Shown: positions 41,480 to 49,043, counted from the stretch's first letter. The stretch: 64,000 nucleotides of DNA from Oscillospiraceae bacterium (GCA_017435565.1 JAFSEU010000004.1:55231-119230); one strand, 5' to 3'. Numbers and translations: made by a program. The notes: generated by a model from the letters alone, not told the origin.

Positions 41480-41514
41480 ATTTGCACACCTCCTACAAAT
41501 ATACTAATTTGCTA

Positions 41515-41543
41515 TTGACATGAGTTCACGAAACTGATACAAT
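41515..41543 (+). promoter_or_regulatory. Rightward lysogeny promoter with operator in spacer
   Basis: TTGACA 41515-41520, a 17-base spacer, TACAAT 41538-41543. The spacer contains TGAGTTCACGAAAC, the same operator half as at 41613-41626. It points at the CI-like gene 180 bases away and faces the leftward promoter. Confidence 0.75.
41522..41534. promoter_or_regulatory. Operator O1
   Basis: GAGTTCACGAAAC inside the rightward promoter spacer. It is an inverted copy of O2. Confidence 0.6.
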
Positions 41544-41613
41544 ACAAGTACAAGGTTTTCGTTTTGAATACTCTTGTTTGATTCGCCAAAATCAATTATT
41601 ACTGCAAGTTAGC

Positions 41614-41626
41614 GTTTCGTGAACTC
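41614..41626. promoter_or_regulatory. Operator O2
   Basis: GTTTCGTGAACTC, the exact inverse of O1. It lies at the predicted start of the leftward transcript. Confidence 0.6.
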
Positions 41627-41634
41627 ACAAGTTA

Positions 41635-41663
41635 ATTATAGTTCGCATTTTGAGAACTGTCAA
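41635..41663 (-). promoter_or_regulatory. Leftward lytic promoter with operator O3 in spacer
   Basis: Minus strand TTGACA, a 17-base spacer, TATAAT: a perfect consensus. The spacer is GTTCTCAAAATGCGAAC, a GTTC/GAAC palindrome-like site (O3). It drives the Cro-like and replication genes. Confidence 0.8.
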
Positions 41664-41671
41664 TACCTTTT

Positions 41672-41688
41672 GTTCACGTTTTGAGAAC
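41672..41688. promoter_or_regulatory. Operator O4
   Basis: GTTCACGTTTTGAGAAC, similar to O3 and with the same GTTC ... GAAC ends. It lies between the leftward promoter and the repressor start. Confidence 0.6.
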
Positions 41689-41721
41689 TTTGTGCAAATC
41701 ACCAAATTGGAGAGCACATTT

Positions 41722-42435
41722 ATGGACACTATTGACAGAATTATTGTATTGTTGAATGAACGTAATCTTTCGCAGAAAGACTTAACTGACCACTTAGAAA
41801 TAAAAAAAAGTGTTTTTTCTGCCTGGAAGGTCGGAAAAAGCCACTCTTACAAGAAATATATTAAAAAAATTGCCGATTTCTTGAATACCACTCCTTCCTA
41901 CCTTATGGGATGGGACGATGAGGCATCTGCTCTTGCTGCGGCTATAAGAGAAGATCCTTCAATTATCGGATTCAAGAAAAAAGAGAATGATGGCGTTGAT
42001 GCCGAACCAATCAAATCAAATATTGACGCCGTATTTACTGATAACATCAGAATGATTCCGCTTTATAATTCCGTTTCGGCCGGCCTGGGTGCCACTGCGC
42101 AGGATGAGATTGTCGACTTTATTCCTCTTCGTATTCGTAGCGATTACGAAGCCGCTGAAACGATATGCATCCGTGTCAAGGGCGATTCTATGTCCCCGAA
42201 AATCGATGATGGCGATATTATTCAGGTTCAGAAGATATCAAGCGTTGACAGCGGAAGTATTGCCGTCGTTCTGCTTGACGGTGACGAAGGTTTGGTCAAA
42301 AAGGTTGAATACGGCAAGGATTGGATTGAACTGCATTCTTTTAATCCTTATTATCCCGTTCGCCGCTTCGAAGGGGCAGAGGTACTCAGGCTGCAGGTTG
42401 TCGGCCTTGTAAAAAAGATTATTAAGGATGTGTAA
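41722..42435 (+). CDS. CI/LexA-like phage repressor with S24 peptidase domain
   Basis: 237 residues. The HTH (LSQKDLTDHLEIKKSVFSAWKVG, about 16-38) binds operators. The C-terminal S24 domain has a likely autocleavage site A120-G121 (NSVSAG), nucleophile S156 (KGDSMSP) and catalytic Lys at 193-194. RecA-driven self-cleavage after DNA damage would induce the prophage. The start at MDTIDRI has GGAGAG upstream. It opens the plus-strand lysogeny module. Confidence 0.9.
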   Translation: MDTIDRIIVLLNERNLSQKDLTDHLEIKKSVFSAWKVGKSHSYKKYIKKIADFLNTTPSYLMGWDDEASALAAAIREDPSIIGFKKKENDGVDAEPIKSNIDAVFTDNIRMIPLYNSVSAGLGATAQDEIVDFIPLRIRSDYEAAETICIRVKGDSMSPKIDDGDIIQVQKISSVDSGSIAVVLLDGDEGLVKKVEYGKDWIELHSFNPYYPVRRFEGAEVLRLQVVGLVKKIIKDV

Positions 42436-42438
42436 GAT

Positions 42439-43305
42439 ATGAAAAAAGTCTTATTAGCCGTTGCTCTTACAATAACAGGGGCATCCAGCTTATTTTTTCT
42501 TATAATGTTTATTGTAATGCTTGTTTCGGGCGATTCAGCAGGCAGTATCATAGCTTTGTTCTTCGTATTATTATTCGGCATCTTGTTTGCTTTGTTGCTC
42601 CGGGAATACCGTTATGGCAAACGAAACAGTACGATAAAAATCAATAACAAGCAAGACTTGGAAATTCAAAATATAAGCAATATCACTATAACCAACAACT
42701 ACAACGAATACGACGAATATGCATTTGGCTTGAGAAAAAAGTCATCGTATACAAGAAATGAAGCTGAGATTCTTGCCCCTCAACTCTTGAAACAAGTTCA
42801 AGATTGTGTTAATTTAATCAATACAACTGTACAACCTGATGTTTTCTTTAAACGATACGGAATGGCAATATACAGATTAAATGAACTCTCCAAAATGGAA
42901 AAAGTAATTAAATTTACAGGCATAAACCCTTCTATTTTTATACAGACAATGATTAACGAAAAGCAATCAGCAATAAAATTGTTAATCGACAGAATGTATG
43001 AAAAAACCAAGGAAAAGCTCAGTTCGTTGAAAACTGATAAAGCTATCATGCACAACATATCTGTTTTTATTGTTGAATTGGTACCGTTTGAAAATCAAAT
43101 GTCACAGGAAACTCTCGCGTACAAAATGCAAAAAGACGAATTTTTGAAAACAGAATATCTGCCTCAGTATAGGTGTAAAGAACCCGATGGAATATTAGAT
43201 ATTCATCAACATTATAAAAGTGTTGATAAGGTGTGCTCCGTATGCGGAATGACCCTCGCAAATAACGACTGCAAGTGCCAATACTGCGGCACAGTTTGCC
43301 GCTGA
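42439..43305 (+). CDS. Membrane protein with C-terminal zinc ribbon, lysogeny cargo
   Basis: 288 residues. Two N-terminal membrane helices (about 5-27 and 35-55) are followed by a helical cytoplasmic domain and a C-terminal zinc ribbon (CSVCGM ... CKCQYCG, about 265-285). It starts 3 bases after the repressor stop and is followed by the DUF4041 gene. Position in the lysogeny operon suggests a superinfection-exclusion-type function, but I do not recognise the family. Confidence 0.6.
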   Translation: MKKVLLAVALTITGASSLFFLIMFIVMLVSGDSAGSIIALFFVLLFGILFALLLREYRYGKRNSTIKINNKQDLEIQNISNITITNNYNEYDEYAFGLRKKSSYTRNEAEILAPQLLKQVQDCVNLINTTVQPDVFFKRYGMAIYRLNELSKMEKVIKFTGINPSIFIQTMINEKQSAIKLLIDRMYEKTKEKLSSLKTDKAIMHNISVFIVELVPFENQMSQETLAYKMQKDEFLKTEYLPQYRCKEPDGILDIHQHYKSVDKVCSVCGMTLANNDCKCQYCGTVCR

Positions 43306-43321
43306 TTTAAGGAGTATAGCT

Positions 43322-44584
43322 ATGGGTATAATGGATTTGCTTAAAGCCAAAGAAAACGAGCGTTTAAAGGCAGAAAACGAAAACTTAAAAAACTCCTTCA
43401 CACCACAGCAGGAACAATTGTATGATATAAACCAGGCAATTGTGAGAAAACAGCAAGAGCTTAAAAGCCTTTCGGAATGCGTTAACAATTTGCAAAGAGA
43501 ACATACCGACTTACAATATCAGATATCCGTTAAAAAGCAGGAGCTTATCACCATCGATGACGAAATTGCTTTTCAGGAATATGGACTTTACAAACCTACA
43601 TATGAATTCGCAAATTCTGATTTGTACAAAGAAAAACTGGCTGAAATCAGAACAGCGCAAAAAAATGTTATTAAAAACGATAAAGCTGTTACGGGAAATA
43701 CGAACTGGACCGTAAACGGAAGCCAGTCGCAGGGCAAAAAAATGCTTAAAGATATGCAGAAGCTTCTGCTTCGTGCGTTTAACACAGAATGCGACGATAC
43801 AATAGACAACGTAAAGGTGTCCAATTTTGAAAAATCGCGTGAAAGAATCATTAAATCGGCAGAGCAGATATCAAAGCTTGGTGTGATTATGCAAATTTGT
43901 GTTACCGAGCCCTATGTCAATCTTAAATTATCGGAACTGGCGCTTGCTCTGGATTTTCAGCAGAAGAAACAAGAAGAAAAAGAACACATCAAAGAGCTTA
44001 GAGAGCAACAGCGCGAAGAAGCAAAAGCTCAGAAAGAAATTGAAGAAGCACGCAAAAAACTGCAAAAGGAGCAGACTCATTATCAGAATGCCTACGCCAA
44101 ATTACTTGAGCAAATTGCCAGAAACGGAGAATCGGAAGAACTTATCGCCAAAAGGCAGGAGCTCGAAACGCAGCTTGCTGATACAGAAAAGGCAATATCT
44201 GATGTGGATTACAGAGAGGCAAACAAGCGTGCAGGTTATGTATATATCATCAGCAATATCGGCGCTTTCGGAGAAAATATTTATAAAATCGGAATGACAC
44301 GCAGACTTGAACCGCTTGAAAGAATCAGCGAGCTGAGCGATGCATCCGTACCTTTCAACTTTGATGTCCACGCTCTCATCTTCACCGATGATGCACCGGG
44401 GCTTGAATCTGCCTTGCACACTGCTTTTGAAAGCAAGAAGGTTAACAAGATAAATCACCGCAGGGAATTCTTCAGGGTTTCCCTTGACGAAATAAAAGCT
44501 GAAGTCAGAAAGAATTTTGACAAAACGGTTGAATGGGTAGATGTTCCCGAAGCCGAACAGTATAGACAATCATTGATTATGTGA
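43322..44584 (+). CDS. DUF4041 protein with C-terminal GIY-YIG (T5orf172/MUG113) domain
   Basis: 420 residues. The first ~310 residues are coiled coil with the DUF4041 pattern (charged heptads, NTECDDTIDNVK). The last ~100 form a T5orf172-type GIY-YIG domain (RAGYVYIISNIGAFGENIYKIGMTRR ... HTAFESKKVNKINHRREFF). GIY-YIG domains cut DNA; related proteins occur in prophages and are suspected defence or exclusion factors. It follows the zinc-ribbon gene and ends before a terminator ahead of the integrase. Confidence 0.75.
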   Translation: MGIMDLLKAKENERLKAENENLKNSFTPQQEQLYDINQAIVRKQQELKSLSECVNNLQREHTDLQYQISVKKQELITIDDEIAFQEYGLYKPTYEFANSDLYKEKLAEIRTAQKNVIKNDKAVTGNTNWTVNGSQSQGKKMLKDMQKLLLRAFNTECDDTIDNVKVSNFEKSRERIIKSAEQISKLGVIMQICVTEPYVNLKLSELALALDFQQKKQEEKEHIKELREQQREEAKAQKEIEEARKKLQKEQTHYQNAYAKLLEQIARNGESEELIAKRQELETQLADTEKAISDVDYREANKRAGYVYIISNIGAFGENIYKIGMTRRLEPLERISELSDASVPFNFDVHALIFTDDAPGLESALHTAFESKKVNKINHRREFFRVSLDEIKAEVRKNFDKTVEWVDVPEAEQYRQSLIM

Positions 44585-44592
44585 TACAAAAA

Positions 44593-44617
44593 TACCCCTG
44601 CCTTAGTGACAGGGGTA
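44593..44617 (+). terminator. Terminator before the prophage integrase
   Basis: TACCCCTG pairs with CAGGGGTA around a 9-base loop, then AAAATTT. It separates the repressor operon from the integrase. Confidence 0.6.
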
Positions 44618-44644
44618 AAAATTTAAAAAGGGGGTGTAGTTTTT

Positions 44645-45784
44645 ATGAAGTTACCAAACGGGTATGGCAGCGTTCACAAGCTTTCGGGCAAAAGGCGCAA
44701 ACCGTGGGCTGTGCGAAAAACAGATAGTTGGGAATATTATTATAAAGGTACCGACACATTGGCTAAGAACCCTACTCCCGAAGAAATCAACTCTGGAAAA
44801 GTTACCGCAAAACGCAGCTACAAATATATCGGATATTACGAAACCAGGCAACAGGCGCTTCAGGCACTCGCCCAATTCAACACAAATCCTTTTGATATAC
44901 AGCCGGATATCACCTTTGAAGAAGCTTACAAAAAGTGGTCGGCAAAGAAGTTTGAAGAAATCAGCAATTCAAATGTCAGCGGATATCAGGCCGCATACAA
45001 GCTCTGTGCGGACCTATATAAAATGCCGTTGTCAGAAATTAAGCTCTCGCATCTGCAGGGCGTTGTCGATTCTTCCGGAAAGAACTATCCGACATTGAAG
45101 AAAATGAAAATATTGTTTAATCAGCTATTCGATTATGCCGTTATGAATGATATTATCGGCAAGGACAAACACATCGTTGAATATCTGAATATTGGACAGG
45201 CCGAAAAAAGCAACAAGCATTATCGCTTTACTGATGTCGAAATCGAAACTTTGTGGCGATGGTCGGAGGGCAACGAGTATGTTCAGGTCATACTTATGCT
45301 GATATATTCGGGAGTCAGACCGGGAGAATTGTTTAACACAAAGAAATGCAATGTCAATCTTGAGGAACGGTATTTCTACATCGAAAAAGGTAAAACCGTA
45401 AACGCCGCCCGAAAGGTCCCGATTCATGATAAGGTGCTCCCCTTTTACGAGTACTGGATGCAAAAAAATGATACGGAATATCTTGTCACACAGATTAACG
45501 GCGATAAAATCCGATTTGATACAAATCACAGCCAATATACTGAGACTTACTGGAAGCCGCTGCTGAGTGATATGGGCATACTGAAATACAAAAATGATAA
45601 AGGCGAAATCAAGGAGCACACACCCGATGACACAAGGCATACATTTACAACAATGTGGAAAGAAAAGCGACTGGATGAAGCTATGCGAAGGAAAATTCAG
45701 GGTCATTCCGGCAAAGGCATCGGCGAAATGGTCTATACCCATTTTGAGCTTGAAAAACTACGTGAAGAACTTAATAAGCTATAA
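44645..45784 (+). CDS. int: Prophage tyrosine integrase
   Basis: 379 residues. The N-terminal arm-binding domain (about 1-75, with WAVRK and YKYIGYYETRQQA) is followed by a core-binding domain and the catalytic domain: R225 (SGVRPGE), R331-H332 (DDTRHTF), H354 (IQGHS) and Y364 (YTH). The usual first histidine of HxxR is D328. It would recombine the 15-bp core in rpsI. GGGGG lies 10 bases before ATG, and the gene ends just inside attR. Confidence 0.93.
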   Translation: MKLPNGYGSVHKLSGKRRKPWAVRKTDSWEYYYKGTDTLAKNPTPEEINSGKVTAKRSYKYIGYYETRQQALQALAQFNTNPFDIQPDITFEEAYKKWSAKKFEEISNSNVSGYQAAYKLCADLYKMPLSEIKLSHLQGVVDSSGKNYPTLKKMKILFNQLFDYAVMNDIIGKDKHIVEYLNIGQAEKSNKHYRFTDVEIETLWRWSEGNEYVQVILMLIYSGVRPGELFNTKKCNVNLEERYFYIEKGKTVNAARKVPIHDKVLPFYEYWMQKNDTEYLVTQINGDKIRFDTNHSQYTETYWKPLLSDMGILKYKNDKGEIKEHTPDDTRHTFTTMWKEKRLDEAMRRKIQGHSGKGIGEMVYTHFELEKLREELNKL

Positions 45785-45789
45785 AAAAA

Positions 45790-45817
45790 CAGGGTTGATA
45801 ATTGTTTATCAGCCCTG
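45790..45817 (+). terminator. Hairpin after the prophage integrase
   Basis: CAGGGTTGATAA pairs imperfectly with TTATCAGCCCTG around TTGT, followed by ATATTTTGTC. Weak T-run; probable terminator for int. Confidence 0.5.
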
Positions 45818-45823
45818 ATATTT

Positions 45824-45856
45824 TGTCTATCACTTGTCAATCACTTGTCTATCACC
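45824..45856 (+). repeat. Integrase arm-type sites, right end (3 tandem copies)
   Basis: TGTCTATCACT, TGTCAATCACT and TGTCTATCACC follow one another with no spacer. The same unit occurs twice inside attL. Confidence 0.65.
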
Positions 45857-45896
45857 GATAAAATTTCACGCATTTTCAGACAGATTATAAAATAAA

Positions 45897-45920
45897 AAAT
45901 CCCCGAAAAATCGGGGATTT
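45897..45920. terminator. Phage-supplied terminator for rpsI
   Basis: AAATCCCCGA pairs with TCGGGGATTT around AAAA. It lies 22 bases inside attR and replaces the chromosomal terminator now stranded at attL. Confidence 0.75.
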
Positions 45921-45941
45921 CGTGTGTTTGTAAATTGAAAG

Positions 45942-45956
45942 AATTTATCTCTTCGA
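45942..45956. other. attR core (3' end of rpsI)
   Basis: AATTTATCTCTTCGA, identical to attL. It covers the last three codons, the stop and three following bases of rpsI. Confidence 0.88.
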
Positions 45957-46346
45957 AAACTGAGGTGCACGACGAGCAGCCTTCAAGCCGTACTTCTTTC
46001 TTTCCTTCATTCTGGGGTCTCTTGTGAGGAATCCGGCCTTCTTGAGCTCGGGACGAAGTGTTTCGTCGAATACGAGAAGAGCTCTGGAAACGCCGTGACG
46101 GATAGCACCGGCCTGACCGGTTACACCGCCGCCGGAAACTGTGCAGATGATGTCGAACTTGTCAACATTATCTGTAAGTGCAAGAGGCTGACGAACGATG
46201 AGCTTGAGTGTTTCAAGACCGAAATAATCGTCAATGTCTCTGCCGTTGATTGTGATAGCGCCTGTTCCTCTGTAAAGTCTTACTCTGGCTACGGAGTGCT
46301 TTCTTCTGCCTGTTCCGTAGAAATACTGCAGTTTAGATTCGTACAT
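45945..46346 (-). CDS. rpsI: 30S ribosomal protein S9
   Basis: 133 residues with the typical [20 protein letters not shown] start and the basic RRAPQFSKR end. S9 contacts the P-site tRNA through its C-terminal Lys-Arg tail. The prophage integrated in these last codons, but the product is unchanged because the att core restores Ser-Lys-Arg-stop. It follows rplM by 15 bases in the usual operon order. Confidence 0.98.
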   Translation of the reverse strand: MYESKLQYFYGTGRRKHSVARVRLYRGTGAITINGRDIDDYFGLETLKLIVRQPLALTDNVDKFDIICTVSGGGVTGQAGAIRHGVSRALLVFDETLRPELKKAGFLTRDPRMKERKKYGLKAARRAPQFSKR

Positions 46347-46361
46347 TTAAAGCAACTCCTT

Positions 46362-46790
46362 TCAGTTTTCATAAGCCTCAGGCTTCTGAGCCTGCTGCTT
46401 GTGATTTGCATCTCTGTATACTCTGAGTCTTGTGAGCGACTTAGCGCCGAGGCTGTTGTGAGGAAGCATTCCCTTGATTGCTTCGTACATAGCCTTTTCG
46501 GGCTTTGTTGCCATAAGCTCCTTATAGCTTACTCTCTTGAGTCCGCCGATCCAGCCTGTGTGCCAGATGAATTCCTTGTTCTCAAGCTTCTTGCCTGTGA
46601 GAACTGCCTTTTCGCAGTTGATTACAATAACAAAATCTCCGCAATCAGCGTGGGGAGCAAATGTTACCTTGTGCTTGCCGTTAAGAATGTGAGCAGCCTT
46701 TGCAGCAGTTCTGCCGAGAGGCTGTCCTGCAGCGTCGATAATATACCACTTACGGGTGATTTCGCTTTCCTTGGGCATATATGTTGCCAT
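46362..46790 (-). CDS. rplM: 50S ribosomal protein L13
   Basis: 142 residues, the standard length. The N-terminal KESEITRKWYIIDAAGQPLGRTAAKAAHILNGKHK and central GGLKRVSYKELMATKPEKAMYEAIKGMLPHNSLG are family hallmarks. L13 is an early 50S assembly protein. It is the first gene of the rplM-rpsI operon, with AATGGAGG before the ATG. Confidence 0.98.
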   Translation of the reverse strand: MATYMPKESEITRKWYIIDAAGQPLGRTAAKAAHILNGKHKVTFAPHADCGDFVIVINCEKAVLTGKKLENKEFIWHTGWIGGLKRVSYKELMATKPEKAMYEAIKGMLPHNSLGAKSLTRLRVYRDANHKQQAQKPEAYEN

Positions 46791-46939
46791 TTCGTTTTTC
46801 CTCCATTATAATATTTTTTGTCAAAACGATTTCGCAAGAAGTCTTATTCTCAATTTCATCGATATATGAAAAATCGGCTCAAATGCCTGTAAAAAATACA
46901 AAGCCGCCCTGTAAAAAGACAAACCCGCCTTGACAATGC
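46791..46939 (-). promoter_or_regulatory. Long rplM leader, possible L13 autoregulatory leader
   Basis: About 150 bases between the predicted start and the rplM ATG. Several short inverted repeats (for example AGGCGGG and CCCGCCT-like) could fold. Firmicutes often carry an L13 leader here. I did not confirm a known fold by eye. Confidence 0.35.
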
Positions 46940-46945
46940 CTAATT

Positions 46946-46974
46946 ATTATACTATTGCTTTTTTCAGATGTCAA
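46946..46974 (-). promoter_or_regulatory. Promoter of rplM-rpsI
   Basis: Minus strand TTGACA, a 17-base spacer, TATAAT: full consensus, as expected for ribosomal protein genes. Confidence 0.85.
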
Positions 46975-47109
46975 TAGTCAAATTGCCGAAAATTTAATAT
47001 ATCATACCCTTTTCTCTTGATTTCTCTTTAATTTGCTCAAAATCTCTCGATTTCTCTTTTTTCGTTTCATCTTTAAAAAATCGTCAATTTTACTATTTTT
47101 ATTGTCCGA
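46975..47109. other. AT-rich intergenic spacer, nothing recognised
   Basis: Between the divergent rplM and lipoprotein promoters. It holds TTTCTCTTGATTTCTCTTTAA-like pyrimidine runs repeated about 25-35 bases apart (46991 to 47060) but no gene. Confidence 0.4.
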
Positions 47110-47138
47110 TTGACATAAATTTATACAGATGTTATAAT
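47110..47138 (+). promoter_or_regulatory. Promoter of the 167-aa lipoprotein gene
   Basis: TTGACA, a 17-base spacer, TATAAT; start about 25 bases before the ATG. Confidence 0.75.
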
Positions 47139-47169
47139 AATATCCAAGAAAATACTAAGGGGGATTTTT

Positions 47170-47673
47170 ATGAAGCGTGGAATATTAATACTATTTTCAA
47201 TAATATGCCTTATGATGAATTCTTTTTCGGCATGTTCATCTGAATTCAATGCTAAAGAATGCATTGCCTCAAATCTCGATATCAATACCGATTCGGCTCA
47301 AGTTAATACCGTAATAAATTCATCTCGCAACTTTCACGGTGACGGTCATACCTTTATATCTTTAGGCTTTGCAGATAATCCTATAACTGACGAAATCAAA
47401 CAAAAAGAAAACTGGAAGCAATTACCCTTGACAGATAACCTGACATCACTTGTTTACGGAAAAGAAAACGTCTATAACGGCATAACAAACGATGATGATG
47501 AGCTTTTGATTCCGCAGATTGAAAACGGATATTACTACTTTGAAAACAGGCACAGCGACGCAAAGAACAGGTATGGCGACAGCGACGTTTTCGACCTTGT
47601 ATCATATAATTATACAATAGCAATTTACGACGAAGACGAGAACATATTGTATTTTTACAGCTTAGACACTTAA
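47170..47673 (+). CDS. Small lipoprotein of unknown function
   Basis: 167 residues. The signal peptide has a lipobox Cys at 22 (NSFSAC). The mature part is acidic and Asn/Asp/Tyr-rich with no recognised domain (GHTFISLGFADNPITDE ... YDEDENILYFYSLDT). AGGGGG precedes ATG by 6 bases. It stands before a decayed HAD gene fragment. Confidence 0.7.
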   Translation: MKRGILILFSIICLMMNSFSACSSEFNAKECIASNLDINTDSAQVNTVINSSRNFHGDGHTFISLGFADNPITDEIKQKENWKQLPLTDNLTSLVYGKENVYNGITNDDDELLIPQIENGYYYFENRHSDAKNRYGDSDVFDLVSYNYTIAIYDEDENILYFYSLDT

Positions 47674-47690
47674 GTCAAAAGGAGAAAAAC

Positions 47691-47787
47691 TTGAAAGAAA
47701 ACACACTTTATATATCCGACCTTGACGGAACGTTGCTGAATTCCGAGTGCAAAATCAGCAAAACCACGGCTGAAATTATAAGCAGGC
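47691..47787 (+). pseudogene. Partial 5' duplicate of the HAD phosphatase gene
   Basis: The 97 bases match the first 97 of the HAD gene at 48107 with four substitutions, including the TTG start and the DLDGTLLNSE motif. The frame stops shortly after. It keeps an AAGGAG site. It is a recent truncated duplication 416 bp upstream of the intact copy. Confidence 0.85.
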
Positions 47788-47902
47788 GATTTTACAGATA
47801 ACAGCTTAATCAACCATAAGAATTGAAAAATCCGACAATTTAACTTTTTTCTCTTCAAGCGGCTTTATAATCGCAGAATTATCATTGTTAAGGAGATGCT
47901 TT

Positions 47903-48103
47903 ATGAATATCAAGAATAAGATTGCCGAAATTTTCAGCAAAGGACTAAAAAACTCTGCTTATGGTGAAGAAAAATCCTTTGAAGTACTTAATCGAATAAG
48001 CCCGAAATATACGAGAAATTTTAAAAGTGCAATAGATGAATACTCGGAATACGAAAACTGCAATGATGTAAGCAAAAACAATTTTAAAAATAACGGAGAT
48101 TAA
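47903..48103 (+). CDS. Small protein of unknown function, 66 aa
   Basis: A basic and polar protein (MNIKNKIAEIFSKGLKNSAYGEEKSFEVLNRISPKY ... DVSKNNFKNNGD) with a possible amphipathic N-terminal helix. AAGGAG lies 7 bases before ATG. It ends 3 bases before the TTG of the HAD gene, so the two are probably co-translated. It sits between the HAD fragment and the intact gene. Confidence 0.6.
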   Translation: MNIKNKIAEIFSKGLKNSAYGEEKSFEVLNRISPKYTRNFKSAIDEYSEYENCNDVSKNNFKNNGD

Positions 48104-48106
48104 ATT

Positions 48107-48937
48107 TTGAACAAAAACACACTTTATATATCCGACCTTGACGGAACACTGCTGAATTCCGAGTGCAAAATCAGCAAAACCACGGCTGAAATTATAAGCA
48201 GGCTGATTGATGACGGGCTGATGTTTTCGGTCGCAACGGCACGCACAAACAAAACCGTTGAGCAGCTTTGCGAAAAACTGCGCATCAATATCCCTGTTAT
48301 TCTGATGAATGGCGTTGCACTCTATGATCTTGAATCACACAAATTCAAAAGCTTTGAAAAATTTGACATAGCTTACGTCAGCGAATTTTTGGAAATAATC
48401 GAAAAATACGGCTCCAAGGGGTTTTTATACACAATAGAGAACGGTGAACTTGAAACGTTTTACGTCAACACAAATGCGCCGAATTCCGAAGAATTTATGC
48501 GTGAACGTATACAAAAATACGACAAGAAATTCATGCGCACAAACAGCTTTTTGCATTGCGCTGATATGAATTGCGTTCATTTTTCGCTTTCGGACAAAAA
48601 GGAAGCTTTGCAGCCTGTTTTCGATGAAATTTCAAAGCTAAATGCATTTTCCGTCCAATTCTACCGTGATATTTACAACGATGATTTCTGGTATCTTGAG
48701 ATATGTTCCCGTAAAGCTTCAAAATACAACGCCGCATTAAAGCTTAAGGAAATGCTGAAATGTGAAAAAATTGTCTCATTCGGCGATAATTTGAACGACC
48801 TGCCGCTTTTTGCCGCCTCAGACGAAAGCTATGCGGTTGAAGGCGCAAAAGACGAAGTAAAAGCAAAGGCGTGCGGCATAATCGCTTCAAACAATGAAGA
48901 CGGCGTTGCTTGGTTTTTAGACAAGCTGCAAAGATAA
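48107..48937 (+). CDS. Cof-type HAD-superfamily phosphatase
   Basis: 276 residues. Motif I DLDGTLLNS (about 9-17), motif II near VATAR (about 42-46), a C2B-type cap (about 85-190) and motifs III/IV with LKEMLKCEKIVSFGDNLNDLPLF. Cof-family enzymes dephosphorylate sugar phosphates, nucleotides or cofactors; the substrate here is unknown. It starts with TTG, with GGAG upstream. The 5' end is duplicated as a fragment upstream. Confidence 0.9.
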   Translation: MNKNTLYISDLDGTLLNSECKISKTTAEIISRLIDDGLMFSVATARTNKTVEQLCEKLRINIPVILMNGVALYDLESHKFKSFEKFDIAYVSEFLEIIEKYGSKGFLYTIENGELETFYVNTNAPNSEEFMRERIQKYDKKFMRTNSFLHCADMNCVHFSLSDKKEALQPVFDEISKLNAFSVQFYRDIYNDDFWYLEICSRKASKYNAALKLKEMLKCEKIVSFGDNLNDLPLFAASDESYAVEGAKDEVKAKACGIIASNNEDGVAWFLDKLQR

Positions 48938-49016
48938 AAATCAGATTAAATTCACTCAAAAACCGTAAATTTCATTTCAAAATTCACATCTGTTTTTTTA
49001 AAAAAAATTTACAAAA

Positions 49017-49043
49017 AACAAAACCCCCAAAAATCGGGGGTTT
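49017..49043. terminator. Bidirectional terminator between the HAD gene and ackA
   Basis: AAACCCCC pairs with GGGGGTTT around AAAAATC, with TTTTT on the plus side and the complementary run on the minus side. Confidence 0.8.

Larger units (their letters stand above)
7557..45956. mobile_element. Complete temperate siphophage prophage integrated in the 3' end of rpsI
   Basis: The 38.4-kb region is bounded by an exact 15-bp repeat, AATTTATCTCTTCGA, which encodes the last codons of rpsI on the minus strand. Inside are all modules of a temperate siphophage: integrase, CI-like repressor, early replication genes, terminase, portal, capsid, connectors, tail tube, tape measure, baseplate, holins and endolysin. 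Cargo defence genes lie next to attL. Integration replaced the chromosomal terminator of rpsI with one carried by the phage. Two late genes hold in-frame TAG codons, so it may not be fully productive. Confidence 0.92.

Noticed and set aside
48107..48937. HAD gene and the left-edge nucleotidase as duplicates
   Set aside because: They share only the general DxDGT motif; cap type and the rest differ.
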